Source of the DNA: Hungateiclostridiaceae bacterium UBA3922
GTDB taxonomy: Bacteria > Bacillota > Clostridia > Acetivibrionales > DTU013
Direction: 5' to 3'
Length of the DNA stretch: 23,596 nt
Assembly: GCA_002386045.1 (NCBI GenBank)
Contig: DGEQ01000140.1
Location: forward strand, 7,039-30,634
In this document: one piece after another, positions 15,884-23,421 of the stretch
How positions within the stretch are numbered: position 1 is the first letter of the stretch
How the letters are laid out: every line of letters starts with the position of its first letter
The notes under the pieces: model-generated
Seen by the model: the letters and a program-made list of their open reading frames with translations, nothing else
Database searches by the model: none
What the model was told of the DNA's origin: nothing
Program-made: the position numbers and the translations under genes

Positions 15884-16309
15884 TTGCCGACATTCAATCA
15901 GATGGTCAGAAAGGGCAGGGAGGTTGTCAAGTATAAGTCTTCGGCCCCGGCACTGATGAGAGGGTACAACTCGCTGAAGAAGAGGCCTGTTGAGACCAAG
16001 TCTCCCCAGAAGAGGGGCGTGTGCACCGTAGTCAGGACCGTAACACCCAAGAAGCCTAACTCAGCCCTGAGGAAGGTGGCGAGGGTCCGCCTGACCAATG
16101 GTATCGAGGTCACCGCATATATCCCCGGGATCGGCCATAACCTGCAGGAACACAGCGTTGTGCTCATCAGGGGCGGCAGGGCCAGGGATCTGCCCGGTGT
16201 CAGGTACCATATCATCAGGGGCACGCTTGATGCAGCAGGCGTTGCAAACAGGATGCAGGGCCGTTCCAAGTACGGCGCCAAGAGGCCGAAGTCGGCAGCC
16301 AAGGGCTGA
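15884..16309 (+). CDS. rpsL: Small-subunit ribosomal protein S12
   Basis: S12 lies at the decoding centre and controls accuracy. The 141-residue product shows PTFNQMVRKGREVVKYKS, TPKKPNSALRKVARVRLTNG, PGIGHNLQEHSVVLIRGG and RSKYGAKRPK. Start: TTG 15884, 7 bases after GGAGG (15872-15876), gives the normal S12 N-terminus; in-frame GTG 15878 is only one base from it. Lys56 (E. coli Lys42) is kept, but residue 101 (E. coli Lys87) is Arg, in GGRARDLPG, where Lys is nearly universal; exchanges here give streptomycin resistance. Asp102, the residue methylthiolated in many bacteria, is kept. The gene is 183 bp ahead of rpsG. Confidence 0.97.
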   Translation: MPTFNQMVRKGREVVKYKSSAPALMRGYNSLKKRPVETKSPQKRGVCTVVRTVTPKKPNSALRKVARVRLTNGIEVTAYIPGIGHNLQEHSVVLIRGGRARDLPGVRYHIIRGTLDAAGVANRMQGRSKYGAKRPKSAAKG

Positions 16310-16342
16310 TGGCCGGCATCCGACGGGTCCTGAGCGCAAAGA

Positions 16343-16467
16343 GTGTCAGTCATATTGGATAGATAAATCCGTTCCAACGGTTTATATATTGCAATAACTG
16401 ACGCACTTGACGAGAACCTTCGGGTTCCGAGTACCTCAGGAAAACGTTTTGGAAATGTTTTTTCCTG
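16343..16467 (+). promoter_or_regulatory. Structured rpsL-rpsG spacer
   Basis: GTCAGT (16345-16350) pairs with ACTGAC (16397-16402), extended by two pairs, enclosing an AT-rich arm with CCGT/ACGG at its tip. Next come GAACC-TTCG-GGTTC, a stem with a stable UUCG-type tetraloop (about 16413-16426), and CAGGAAAA (16437-16444) pairing with TTTTCCTG (16460-16467), 12 bases before the rpsG ribosome binding site. In E. coli S7 represses the str operon by binding the S12-S7 spacer; this spacer could serve the same way, but the sequence gives no direct proof. Confidence 0.5.
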
Positions 16468-16492
16468 TAATCTGTAAAAGGAGGGAAGCAAA

Positions 16493-16963
16493 GTGCCGAG
16501 AAAAGGACATGTGCCCAAGAGGGATGTCCTGCCTGATCCTATATATAACAGCAAGGTCGTAACAAAACTGATCAACAAGATCATGCTCGACGGCAAAAAA
16601 GGAGTTGCCCAGAAGATTTGTTACGGCGCTTTCGACATTATAAAGGAGAAGACAGGGAAAGACCCGCTTGAGGTTTTCGAGCAGGCCATGAACAATGTCA
16701 TGCCCGTGCTGGAAGTCAAGGCCAGGAGGGTCGGCGGTGCCACATACCAGGTACCGATCGAAGTAAGGCCTGACAGAAGGCAGGCTTTGGGGCTCAGATG
16801 GCTGGTCAATTACGCGCGTGAAAGAGGCGAAAAGACCATGAAGGAAAGACTGGCCAATGAGATCATGGACGCTGCCAATGGTCTTGGCGGTGCCTTCAAG
16901 AAAAAGGAAGACACCCACAAGATGGCAGAAGCCAACAGGGCATTTGCACATTACCGCTGGTGA
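16493..16963 (+). CDS. rpsG: Small-subunit ribosomal protein S7
   Basis: S7 starts assembly of the 30S head and touches the E-site tRNA. The 156-residue product has the family features MPRKGHVPKRDVLPDPIYNS, KVVTKLINKIMLDGKKGVAQ and GGATYQVPIEVRPDRRQALG, and ends in HKMAEANRAFAHYRW. Start: GTG 16493, 8 bases after AAAGGAGG (ending 16484). It stands between rpsL and fusA, as in most bacteria. Confidence 0.97.
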   Translation: MPRKGHVPKRDVLPDPIYNSKVVTKLINKIMLDGKKGVAQKICYGAFDIIKEKTGKDPLEVFEQAMNNVMPVLEVKARRVGGATYQVPIEVRPDRRQALGLRWLVNYARERGEKTMKERLANEIMDAANGLGGAFKKKEDTHKMAEANRAFAHYRW

Positions 16964-16968
16964 CATCA

Positions 16969-16998
16969 TTGATGCTGCTTAAGTTCAGGCAGTATATA
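16969..16998 (+). promoter_or_regulatory. Weak candidate promoter for fusA
   Basis: TTGATG (16969-16974), an 18-base spacer and TATATA (16993-16998), 4/6 matches in each box, lie just after rpsG in AT-rich DNA, 84 bases ahead of fusA. It would let fusA be made in addition to read-through from 15500. Uncertain. Confidence 0.3.
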
Positions 16999-17081
16999 AA
17001 GCGGAAATATAAGCAAAAATTATAGAAACAGGTTATTTCTTATATCTGATGAGAACTAATCGAGAAGGAAAGGAGGCAAAC

Positions 17082-19154
17082 ATGCCCAGGCAGTTCAGTT
17101 TGGAAAATACCAGGAACATTGGTATCATGGCGCACATAGACGCAGGCAAGACGACCACCACTGAACGCATCCTGTTCTACACCGGGAAGGTGCACAGGAT
17201 GGGTGAGACCCACGAAGGCGCCGCAACCATGGACTGGATGGAGCAGGAGCAGGAAAGAGGCATCACCATTACCTCTGCTGCGACTACCTGCCAGTGGAAG
17301 GGTACACGGATCAACATCATAGATACGCCGGGGCACGTTGACTTCACAGTTGAGGTCGAAAGGTCTCTGAGAGTTCTCGATGGTTCGGTAACGGTTTTCT
17401 GTGCAAAGGGCGGGGTGGAGCCGCAGTCTGAAACCGTATGGAGACAGGCGGACAAGTACCATGTCCCGCGCATTGCATATGTAAATAAAATGGACATACT
17501 GGGTGCTGATTTCTTCAATTGCGTCCAGATGATGAAGGACAGGCTGAAAGCAAACGCAGTCCCGATTCAGCTGCCTATCGGCAAGGAAGATAGTTTCAAG
17601 GGAATAATCGACCTTGTGACAATGAAGGCAATATTTTATCTTGATGACCTGGGAACGGTGCTTGATGAAGAGCCGATCCCGGAAGACATGATCGAGATCG
17701 CTGAAAAATACCGTACCGATTTACTTGAAGCTGTTGCTGAACAGGACGAGGACTTGATGGAAAAATACCTGTCAGGGGAAGAACTCACTGAGGAAGAAAT
17801 ACGTGCAGGGATCAGGAAAGCTACGATCGCCGTGCAGATGATCCCGGTCACATGCGGTTCGTCCTACAGGAACAAGGGAGTGCAGAAACTGCTGGATGCG
17901 GTCGTGGATTACCTGCCGTCGCCGGTGGATATCCCGCCGATAACCGGAGTTTCTCCCGATGACCCTGAAGCGGAGGTCACAAGGACCGCCGATGACGACG
18001 CGCCGCTTTCTGCGCTGGCATTCAAGGTCATGACTGATCCCTATGTCGGAAAGCTCTGCTTTTTGAGGGTATACTCAGGCCGGATGAACGCCGGATCATA
18101 CGTGTATAACTCCACGAAAGGCAGGAAGGAGAGGATCGGAAGGCTGCTGCTGATGCATGCCAACCACCGGGAAGACATCGACACCGCTTATTCGGGTGAT
18201 ATCGTGGCAGCAGTGGGTCTCAAGGACACGTCCACAGGGGATACCCTCTGCAGCGAGGGGGCTCCCGTGATACTCGAATCGATGGATTTCCCCGAACCGG
18301 TGATCCGCGTGGCCGTGGAACCCAAGACCAAGGCAGGGCAGGAAAAAATGGCCGTCGCGCTGGCGAAGCTGGCCGAGGAGGACCCGACATTCAAGGCTTA
18401 CACCGATGCTGAAACAGGTCAGACCATCATTGCGGGAATGGGCGAACTGCACCTTGAGATCATAGTCGACAGGATGCTCAGGGAATTCAAGGTAGAAGCA
18501 AATGTCGGACAGCCGCAGGTATCATACAAGGAGACCATCCGCAAGGCTGTCAGATCCGAAGGCAAATTCGTAAGGCAGTCGGGCGGCAGAGGCCAGTATG
18601 GACACGTCATCATCGAGATAGAACCGCAGGAGCCGGGAAGCGGCTACACGTTTGAGAACAAGATAGTCGGCGGGGTCATTCCGAAGGAATACATCCCGGC
18701 TATCGACGCGGGCATACAGGACGCCATGCAGAACGGTATCCTTGGCGGCTACCAGGTGCTTGACGTGAAAGTCACCCTCGTGGATGGATCATACCATGAG
18801 GTCGATTCATCCGAAATGGCTTTCAGGATAGCAGCATCGATGGCATTCAAGGACGGCTGCAGGAAAGCGGATCCCGTGCTGCTTGAACCCATTATGAAGG
18901 TCGACATCGTCGTTCCCGAGGTATACCTTGGGGATGTCATGGGCGACCTCAACTCCCGCCGTGGGAAGATAGAAGGTATAGCGGAGAGATCGGGAGCACA
19001 GGTGATAACGGCAAGGGTGCCGCTGGCCAACATGTTCGGCTATGCGACGGATCTGCGTTCGAAGACGCAGGGCAGGGGCGTCTTTACGATGCAGTTCAGC
19101 CATTATGAAGAGGTCCCGAAGAACATACAGGATTCGGTGCTGAATATAGGCTGA
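17082..19154 (+). CDS. fusA: Elongation factor G
   Basis: GTPase that drives tRNA-mRNA translocation and, with RRF, ribosome recycling. The 690-residue product has AHIDAGKTT (17-25), the switch II motif DTPGH (81-85) and NKMD (135-138), then domains II-V, including GMGELHLEIIVDRM and RQSGGRGQYGHV. Positions known for fusidic acid resistance (the Phe in VDFTVEV and the His and Leu of GELHLEII) are the susceptible residues. Start: ATG 17082, 5 bases after AGGAGG (17071-17076); the longer frame from 17049 adds 11 residues unlike EF-G. This is the canonical EF-G type with the str-operon context. Confidence 0.97.
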   Translation: MPRQFSLENTRNIGIMAHIDAGKTTTTERILFYTGKVHRMGETHEGAATMDWMEQEQERGITITSAATTCQWKGTRINIIDTPGHVDFTVEVERSLRVLDGSVTVFCAKGGVEPQSETVWRQADKYHVPRIAYVNKMDILGADFFNCVQMMKDRLKANAVPIQLPIGKEDSFKGIIDLVTMKAIFYLDDLGTVLDEEPIPEDMIEIAEKYRTDLLEAVAEQDEDLMEKYLSGEELTEEEIRAGIRKATIAVQMIPVTCGSSYRNKGVQKLLDAVVDYLPSPVDIPPITGVSPDDPEAEVTRTADDDAPLSALAFKVMTDPYVGKLCFLRVYSGRMNAGSYVYNSTKGRKERIGRLLLMHANHREDIDTAYSGDIVAAVGLKDTSTGDTLCSEGAPVILESMDFPEPVIRVAVEPKTKAGQEKMAVALAKLAEEDPTFKAYTDAETGQTIIAGMGELHLEIIVDRMLREFKVEANVGQPQVSYKETIRKAVRSEGKFVRQSGGRGQYGHVIIEIEPQEPGSGYTFENKIVGGVIPKEYIPAIDAGIQDAMQNGILGGYQVLDVKVTLVDGSYHEVDSSEMAFRIAASMAFKDGCRKADPVLLEPIMKVDIVVPEVYLGDVMGDLNSRRGKIEGIAERSGAQVITARVPLANMFGYATDLRSKTQGRGVFTMQFSHYEEVPKNIQDSVLNIG

Positions 19155-19192
19155 AATGACTCGGCATCCCGCATCGGCCGCAGGGAGACTCA

Positions 19193-19239
19193 ATATGCCG
19201 TAAAAAACGGACAGGCCTCAAAAAATATTTGCGGCATAT
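19193..19239. promoter_or_regulatory. 8-bp inverted repeat upstream of tuf
   Basis: ATATGCCG (19193-19200) and CGGCATAT (19232-19239) are perfect reverse complements 31 bases apart. The right arm covers the -35 element of the candidate tuf promoter. It could be an operator, or a hairpin at the end of fusA read-through RNA; there is no T-run for a terminator. Confidence 0.4.
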
Positions 19240-19257
19240 GAAATAAAATTATAAAAT
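19229..19257 (+). promoter_or_regulatory. Candidate tuf promoter
   Basis: TTGCGG (19229-19234), a 17-base spacer and TAAAAT (19252-19257) in very AT-rich DNA. The -35 matches only at TTG. Start expected near 19264, 41 bases before tuf. Confidence 0.4.
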
Positions 19258-19304
19258 TATATAAAAACATATCAGTATCTAACTGAACAAGGGAGGAGAA
19301 AAAA

Positions 19305-20507
19305 ATGGGCAAAGCCAAATTTGAAAGGACAAAACCCCACGTTAACATTGGAACCATCGGTCACGTCGACCATGGCAAGACAACATTGACGGCAGCCATC
19401 ACAAAAGTACTGGGAATCCAGGGCAAGGCACAGTTTATGGCATATGACCAGATCGACAAGGCACCTGAGGAAAAAGCAAGAGGTATCACGATATCCACCT
19501 CACACGTCGAGTATGAAACCGAGAGAAGACACTATGCGCATGTCGACTGCCCCGGCCACGCTGACTATGTCAAGAACATGATCACCGGTGCAGCACAGAT
19601 GGACGGCGCGATCCTCGTTGTTTCAGCAGCTGACGGTCCGATGCCGCAGACCAGGGAGCACATACTCCTTGCTCGTCAGGTCGGCGTTCCTTATATCGTA
19701 GTATTCCTCAACAAGTGCGATATGGTCGACGACGAAGAGCTTATCGAGCTCGTTGAGATGGAAGTGAGAGAGCTTCTCTCCCAGTACGAGTTCGACGGAG
19801 ACAACATCCCGATCATCAGGGGATCTGCCCTGCAGGCTCTTGAGAGCAGCGCAACAGATCTGAGTGCTCCTGAATACAAGTGCATACTCGACCTCATGAA
19901 TACTGTCGACGAGTACATCCCTGAGCCTCAGAGAGCTAAGGACAAACCGTTCCTGATGCCTGTCGAGGACGTATTCTCCATCACCGGCCGTGGTACTGTT
20001 GCTACGGGCAGGGTTGAGAGAGGTGCCGTCAAGGTCGGCGACGAAGTCGAGATCGTCGGTCTCATGGATGAGGCAAGGAAGACAGTCGTTACCGGAGTCG
20101 AGATGTTCAGGAAGCTCCTTGACGAGGCTGTTGCCGGCGACAACATCGGCTGCCTGCTCAGGGGTATCCAGAGGACCGAGGTCGAGAGAGGACAGGTCCT
20201 GGCGAAGCCTGGCTCCATCAAGCCTCATACTCACTTCAAGGGACAGGTTTACGTCCTGACCAAGGAAGAAGGCGGAAGGCATACTCCGTTCTTCAACGGC
20301 TACAGGCCTCAGTTCTACTTCAGGACCACTGACGTTACCGGTGTTGCTGAGCTTCCGGAAGGCGTCGAGATGTGCATGCCTGGCGACCATGTCGAGATCA
20401 CCGTCAAGCTGATCACTCCGATAGCTCTGGAAGAAGGACTCAGGTTCGCTATCCGTGAAGGCGGCAGAACCGTTGGTTCCGGCACCATTACCGCTATCAT
20501 CGAGTAA
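19305..20507 (+). CDS. tuf: Elongation factor Tu
   Basis: GTPase that brings aminoacyl-tRNA to the ribosomal A site. The 400-residue product has GHVDHGKTT (19-27), DCPGH (81-85, catalytic His85), NKCD (136-139) and the domain II/III blocks TGRGTVATGRVERG and RFAIREGGRTVG. Residues linked to kirromycin resistance elsewhere (Gln in ARQVGV, Tyr in SQYEF, Ala in RFAIR) are unchanged. GGGAGGAG ends 8 bases before ATG 19305. It follows fusA as usual but is not followed by rpsJ; palindromic repeats and a moxR operon come next. Only one copy is visible in this window. Confidence 0.98.
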   Translation: MGKAKFERTKPHVNIGTIGHVDHGKTTLTAAITKVLGIQGKAQFMAYDQIDKAPEEKARGITISTSHVEYETERRHYAHVDCPGHADYVKNMITGAAQMDGAILVVSAADGPMPQTREHILLARQVGVPYIVVFLNKCDMVDDEELIELVEMEVRELLSQYEFDGDNIPIIRGSALQALESSATDLSAPEYKCILDLMNTVDEYIPEPQRAKDKPFLMPVEDVFSITGRGTVATGRVERGAVKVGDEVEIVGLMDEARKTVVTGVEMFRKLLDEAVAGDNIGCLLRGIQRTEVERGQVLAKPGSIKPHTHFKGQVYVLTKEEGGRHTPFFNGYRPQFYFRTTDVTGVAELPEGVEMCMPGDHVEITVKLITPIALEEGLRFAIREGGRTVGSGTITAIIE

Positions 20508-20534
20508 TGGCGTGAAGCGACACTCGAAATCCCG

Positions 20535-20590
20535 GGGGACACTCCTCTAAAGCAGGCAGGCCTTCAGGGCCGAGGAATGTCCCCTATTTT
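20535..20590 (+). terminator. tuf terminator (first GGGACA palindrome)
   Basis: GGGGACA (20535-20541) pairs with TGTCCCC (20578-20584); after a 1x1 mismatch, TCCTC (20543-20547) pairs with GAGGA (20572-20576); a GGCC/GGCC stem caps it. The tail TATTTTT follows at once. It begins 28 bases after the tuf stop. Confidence 0.7.
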
Positions 20591-20602
20591 TCAGGGAGAC
20601 AG

Positions 20603-20628
20603 AAGGGACACGGTTGTGTCCCTTTTTT
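20603..20628 (+). terminator. Second terminator after tuf
   Basis: AAGGGACAC, loop GGTT, GTGTCCCTT: a perfect 9-bp stem running into six T (20623-20628). A textbook intrinsic terminator built on the same GGGACAC sequence as its neighbours. Confidence 0.8.
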
Positions 20629-20647
20629 GTTTGGTTAAGGATGAGAG

Positions 20648-20674
20648 AAAAAGGGACACGTGCGTGTTTTTTTT
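20648..20674 (+). terminator. Third terminator-like palindrome after tuf
   Basis: AAAAAGGGACAC-GTGC-GTGT followed by eight T (20667-20674). The stem is ACAC/GTGT extended by G-T and A-T pairs, weaker than the second one. It has the A-stem-T form that may work in both directions. Confidence 0.5.
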
Positions 20675-20978
20675 ATTGGGTTTAGGGGAATGTATCCTCT
20701 CGCTCAGAGGGACAAAAGGGACACTTCTCCAAAGCAGCAGGTATCTGCTGTTGAGGCGTGTCCCTCGTCTATATTCCGGTCGAGGGATGCCCCCTCTCGT
20801 TCAGAGAGATAAAAGGGACACTCCACCATGCGTCCCCCTGGTCTGTCTGATGAGCATTTCCCCTGTGCGGTTTTCCGTTAAGGACCTTTCTGTTGAAGGT
20901 AAGTCATCTGCAGGTTTTCACCCGTTGCATATAGTTGCTGGTGAAATATCTCCCCCCTGGTTTCCGGGAATTGTCCTC

Positions 20979-21007
20979 TTGTGCAGGTGCCTGTCAGATG
21001 GTAACAT
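20979..21007 (+). promoter_or_regulatory. Candidate promoter of the moxR operon
   Basis: TTGTGC (20979-20984), a 17-base spacer and TAACAT (21002-21007), with TGG just before the -10. The -35 is weak but spacing and extended -10 are right, and it is about 100 bases before the first gene of the operon. Confidence 0.4.
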
Positions 21008-21104
21008 AATTAGGAAAGAGACACACCTCTGGTGCTGGCATTATTCCGGGAGGAGGTTTGTCATCTGATTGATTGCCGTCTTTTTTCGGAGGATCCTTGC
21101 CGAC

Positions 21105-21299
21105 ATGTTCATGCGATGGAAGCACAGGCTGGTGAAGCTTGAACCGGCCACGATAAGGGAGATCATAATGGTGCTGATAATACTGGCTATATCGATAGCG
21201 CTCAGCATACCGCAGTTTCGTGCCGACATGGAAGCCCTGCGCAGATGGGAGCAGGCCCGTGAAAGCGCAGGGGCCGGTATTGGCACGCCGGTGAACTAA
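21105..21299 (+). CDS. Small single-pass membrane protein, function unknown
   Basis: The 64-residue product has a basic N-terminus (Arg4, Lys6, Arg8, Lys11), one strong hydrophobic helix (about 20-36, IIMVLIILAISIALSIP) and a charged C-terminal part, predicted outside by the positive-inside rule. I do not recognise a family. ATG 21105 follows GGAGG (21088-21092) at 12 bases, rather far; TTG 21069, 12 bases after AGGAGG (21051-21056), would add 12 residues. It ends 20 bp before the moxR gene, so it is probably co-transcribed and may work with the MoxR/DUF58 pair at the membrane. That it is a real gene rests on the ribosome binding site, helix and context only. Confidence 0.6.
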   Translation: MFMRWKHRLVKLEPATIREIIMVLIILAISIALSIPQFRADMEALRRWEQARESAGAGIGTPVN

Positions 21300-21319
21300 A
21301 AAATCCTGGAGGTCATGAG

Positions 21320-22273
21320 ATGGAACTGAACGATGTGAGGAAGCTCGCAAATGCCGTGAAGGAAAACATATCAAGGGTGCTGGTTGGCATTGAAGACACT
21401 GTGGACCTGGTGCTCATATCCCTGCTTTGCAGTGGACATGTACTGCTTGAGGATGTTCCCGGCGTCGGCAAAACTATGCTGGCGAAATGCCTCGCCAGGT
21501 CGCTCGAATGCGGGTACAAGAGGATACAGTTCACGCCAGACCTGCTCCCTTCGGACCTTACGGGCATCAATTACTTCGACCAGAAGAGGGGAGAATTCGT
21601 ATTCAGGCCGGGTCCCCTTTTTACGAACATCGTGCTTGCAGATGAGATCAACCGTGCAACGCCCAGGACGCAGTCGAGCCTGCTCGAATGCATGGAGGAG
21701 AGGCAGGTGACCGTCGACGGCGAAACGAGGAAGCTTCACAGCCTGTTTTTCGTGATAGCGACGCAGAACCCGGTGGAGACGCGGGGAACTTTCCCGCTGC
21801 CCGAGGCACAGCTTGACAGGTTTTTCATGCGCCTCAGGATGGGATACCCTGATCCGGCAGAAGGCATGGAGATACTGATGCGGTTCAGGGACAAGGACCC
21901 GCTGGCGGAACTCGGGACCGTCGCTTCTGCAGACTCGGTCGTACAGGCGCAGAGAGCGGTGACATCGGTGAAGGTTTCGGAGGCATCGGCAAGATATATC
22001 ATAGATATAATCGAGGCAACGAGGCACGACGAGAGGATCATCCTGGGAGTAAGCCCCAGGGGCAGCATAGCACTGATGAAGGCGGCGCAGGTCAGGGCGG
22101 TGATGGAAGGGCGCGATTTCATAACGCCGGACGATGTAAAGAAGATGGCCGTGCCGGTACTGGCCCACCGTATAATCCTGAAAGGCCATGCCGTTTTCAG
22201 CGGCACTGAAAATGCGGAGGAAACCATCCGTGACTTACTGAACAGGGTACCTGCGCCGACGGAGGAAATCTGA
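21320..22273 (+). CDS. MoxR-family AAA+ ATPase
   Basis: MoxR ATPases act as chaperone-like partners of membrane-associated DUF58 and VWA proteins. The 317-residue product has Walker A DVPGVGKT (45-52), Walker B IVLADE (104-109), sensor 1 Asn150 in ATQNP, PLPEAQLDRF (159-168) with the likely arginine finger, sensor 2 motif GVSPRG (243-248) and a C-terminal lid domain. Start: ATG 21320, 7 bases after GGAGG (21308-21312). Its stop codon overlaps the start of the DUF58 gene (TGATG), so the two are translationally coupled. The substrate is unknown; cell-envelope processes are typical for this pairing. Confidence 0.95.
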   Translation: MELNDVRKLANAVKENISRVLVGIEDTVDLVLISLLCSGHVLLEDVPGVGKTMLAKCLARSLECGYKRIQFTPDLLPSDLTGINYFDQKRGEFVFRPGPLFTNIVLADEINRATPRTQSSLLECMEERQVTVDGETRKLHSLFFVIATQNPVETRGTFPLPEAQLDRFFMRLRMGYPDPAEGMEILMRFRDKDPLAELGTVASADSVVQAQRAVTSVKVSEASARYIIDIIEATRHDERIILGVSPRGSIALMKAAQVRAVMEGRDFITPDDVKKMAVPVLAHRIILKGHAVFSGTENAEETIRDLLNRVPAPTEEI

Positions 22274-23421
22274 TGGATGTAATTGCTCTGTTGTTGATCC
22301 TTTTCCTGGTATTGTGGCTCCAGATGCACATACTGTGCAAGTTTGCGTTCAGCAGGCTTGAATACAGGTGTGAGTTCAGCGTTTCCGAAGCGCACGAGGG
22401 CGACACCATAATGCTGGTGGAGACTGTCTATAACGGGAAACTGCTGCCGGTGCCCTGGCTGAGGGTGGACATCCACACGTCCAGGTGGCTGGAATTCGCA
22501 GGCACCTGCTCCGTGATCGCCCAGGAAAACAGGCATGTGACCAGCAGCTTCGTATTGAGGAGCTATCAGAAAATCACGCGCAAATGGAAGCTCAAATGCC
22601 TCAAAAGAGGTGTTTTCCGGACGGAAAACGTGACGCTCGTCAGCGGCGATCTGTTGAATTTCTGCAATGTTTCCACGGCAGTACCAGTCAATGTCACTCT
22701 TACGGTATTTCCGCAGATAGTCGACCTGGAAGAACTGTTTGTCCCGGCAAGCCTGCAGCAAAGCGACAGGGTCGTGAACAGGTGGATCATTGATGACCCG
22801 TTCCTCGTAGCGGGAGTGAGAGATTATGCTGCCGGGGACCCGTTCAACCGGATACACTGGCCTGCTACTGCAAAAAGCGGAAGCCTGATGGTCAGAAAAA
22901 ACGAATTTACTTCGCAACAGAACCTGACCGTTATACTGAACATGCAATCCAATTATTACGAACTTTTCGACACGATAAACAAACCGATGGCGGAACTTGG
23001 CATCAAGGTCGCCGCCACGCTGTTCGACCGGGCGTTGAGGGAGGGGACTCCTGTCAGGTTCATGACCAACGGGTGTGTCGAACCGGACGCGAAACAGCCG
23101 ATAGTGACCGGCGAAGCTGCGGACAGGGATCACATAACTTCGCTCCTGAGGATCCTGGCCGGGCTGCGTATGAAAACCGTAAAGGACTTCAGGGTGCTCC
23201 TGGAAGACGTGTGGCAGGACATATCGAATTCAGAGGTCGTTATCATCACGGCCTATCTTACCGTGGAAATAAGCCGGATGGCTGACCGGATCGCATCCGA
23301 GGGCAACAATGTGAGCATCGTTTTGCTCGATACGGTATATGAAAAAGGTTCAGGACCGAAGCACGCGGATATGTATGTTTTGTCCGACAGCATGAGGAAG
23401 GAGGCCGGGAAACTGGCATAG
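22273..23421 (+). CDS. DUF58 domain protein, membrane-anchored
   Basis: The 382-residue product starts with one hydrophobic helix (about 3-21), followed by a beta-rich segment and then the DUF58 signature GVRDYAAGDPFNRIHW plus SGSLMVRKNE (181-211), with a C-terminal part resembling a von Willebrand A fold. Many family members have two N-terminal helices; here only one is clear. It overlaps the moxR stop by one base. DUF58 proteins are regular partners of MoxR ATPases, often with a transglutaminase-like protein encoded next; the window ends 175 bp after this gene, so that cannot be seen. A biochemical role is not established. Confidence 0.92.
   Translation: MDVIALLLILFLVLWLQMHILCKFAFSRLEYRCEFSVSEAHEGDTIMLVETVYNGKLLPVPWLRVDIHTSRWLEFAGTCSVIAQENRHVTSSFVLRSYQKITRKWKLKCLKRGVFRTENVTLVSGDLLNFCNVSTAVPVNVTLTVFPQIVDLEELFVPASLQQSDRVVNRWIIDDPFLVAGVRDYAAGDPFNRIHWPATAKSGSLMVRKNEFTSQQNLTVILNMQSNYYELFDTINKPMAELGIKVAATLFDRALREGTPVRFMTNGCVEPDAKQPIVTGEAADRDHITSLLRILAGLRMKTVKDFRVLLEDVWQDISNSEVVIITAYLTVEISRMADRIASEGNNVSIVLLDTVYEKGSGPKHADMYVLSDSMRKEAGKLA

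Larger units (their letters stand above)
20535..20850. repeat. Cluster of related GGGACA-type palindromes and direct repeats
   Basis: At least five GGGACA(C) palindromes occur: 20535-20584, 20605-20622, 20653-20668, 20717-20765 (AGGGACAC/GTGTCCCT with inner CAGCAG-GTAT-CTGCTG) and about 20816-20843. The first and fourth align over about 50 bp (GGGACACT-CTC-AAAGCAG). A second module, a short hairpin followed by GAGA/GGGACAAAAGGGACAC-like sequence, appears three times at about 20590, 20696-20724 and 20794-20822. The pattern fits repeated duplication of a REP-like element. No transposase gene lies in the window. From about 20850 to 20975 nothing is recognisable. Confidence 0.7.

Noticed and set aside
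20577..21068. 163-codon plus-strand frame after tuf
   Set aside because: It spans the palindromes and terminators; recurrent short peptide motifs reflect the DNA repeats, and there is no ribosome binding site.
21736..23133. 465-codon minus-strand frame across moxR and DUF58
   Set aside because: Antisense shadow of two well-supported genes with clear motifs.
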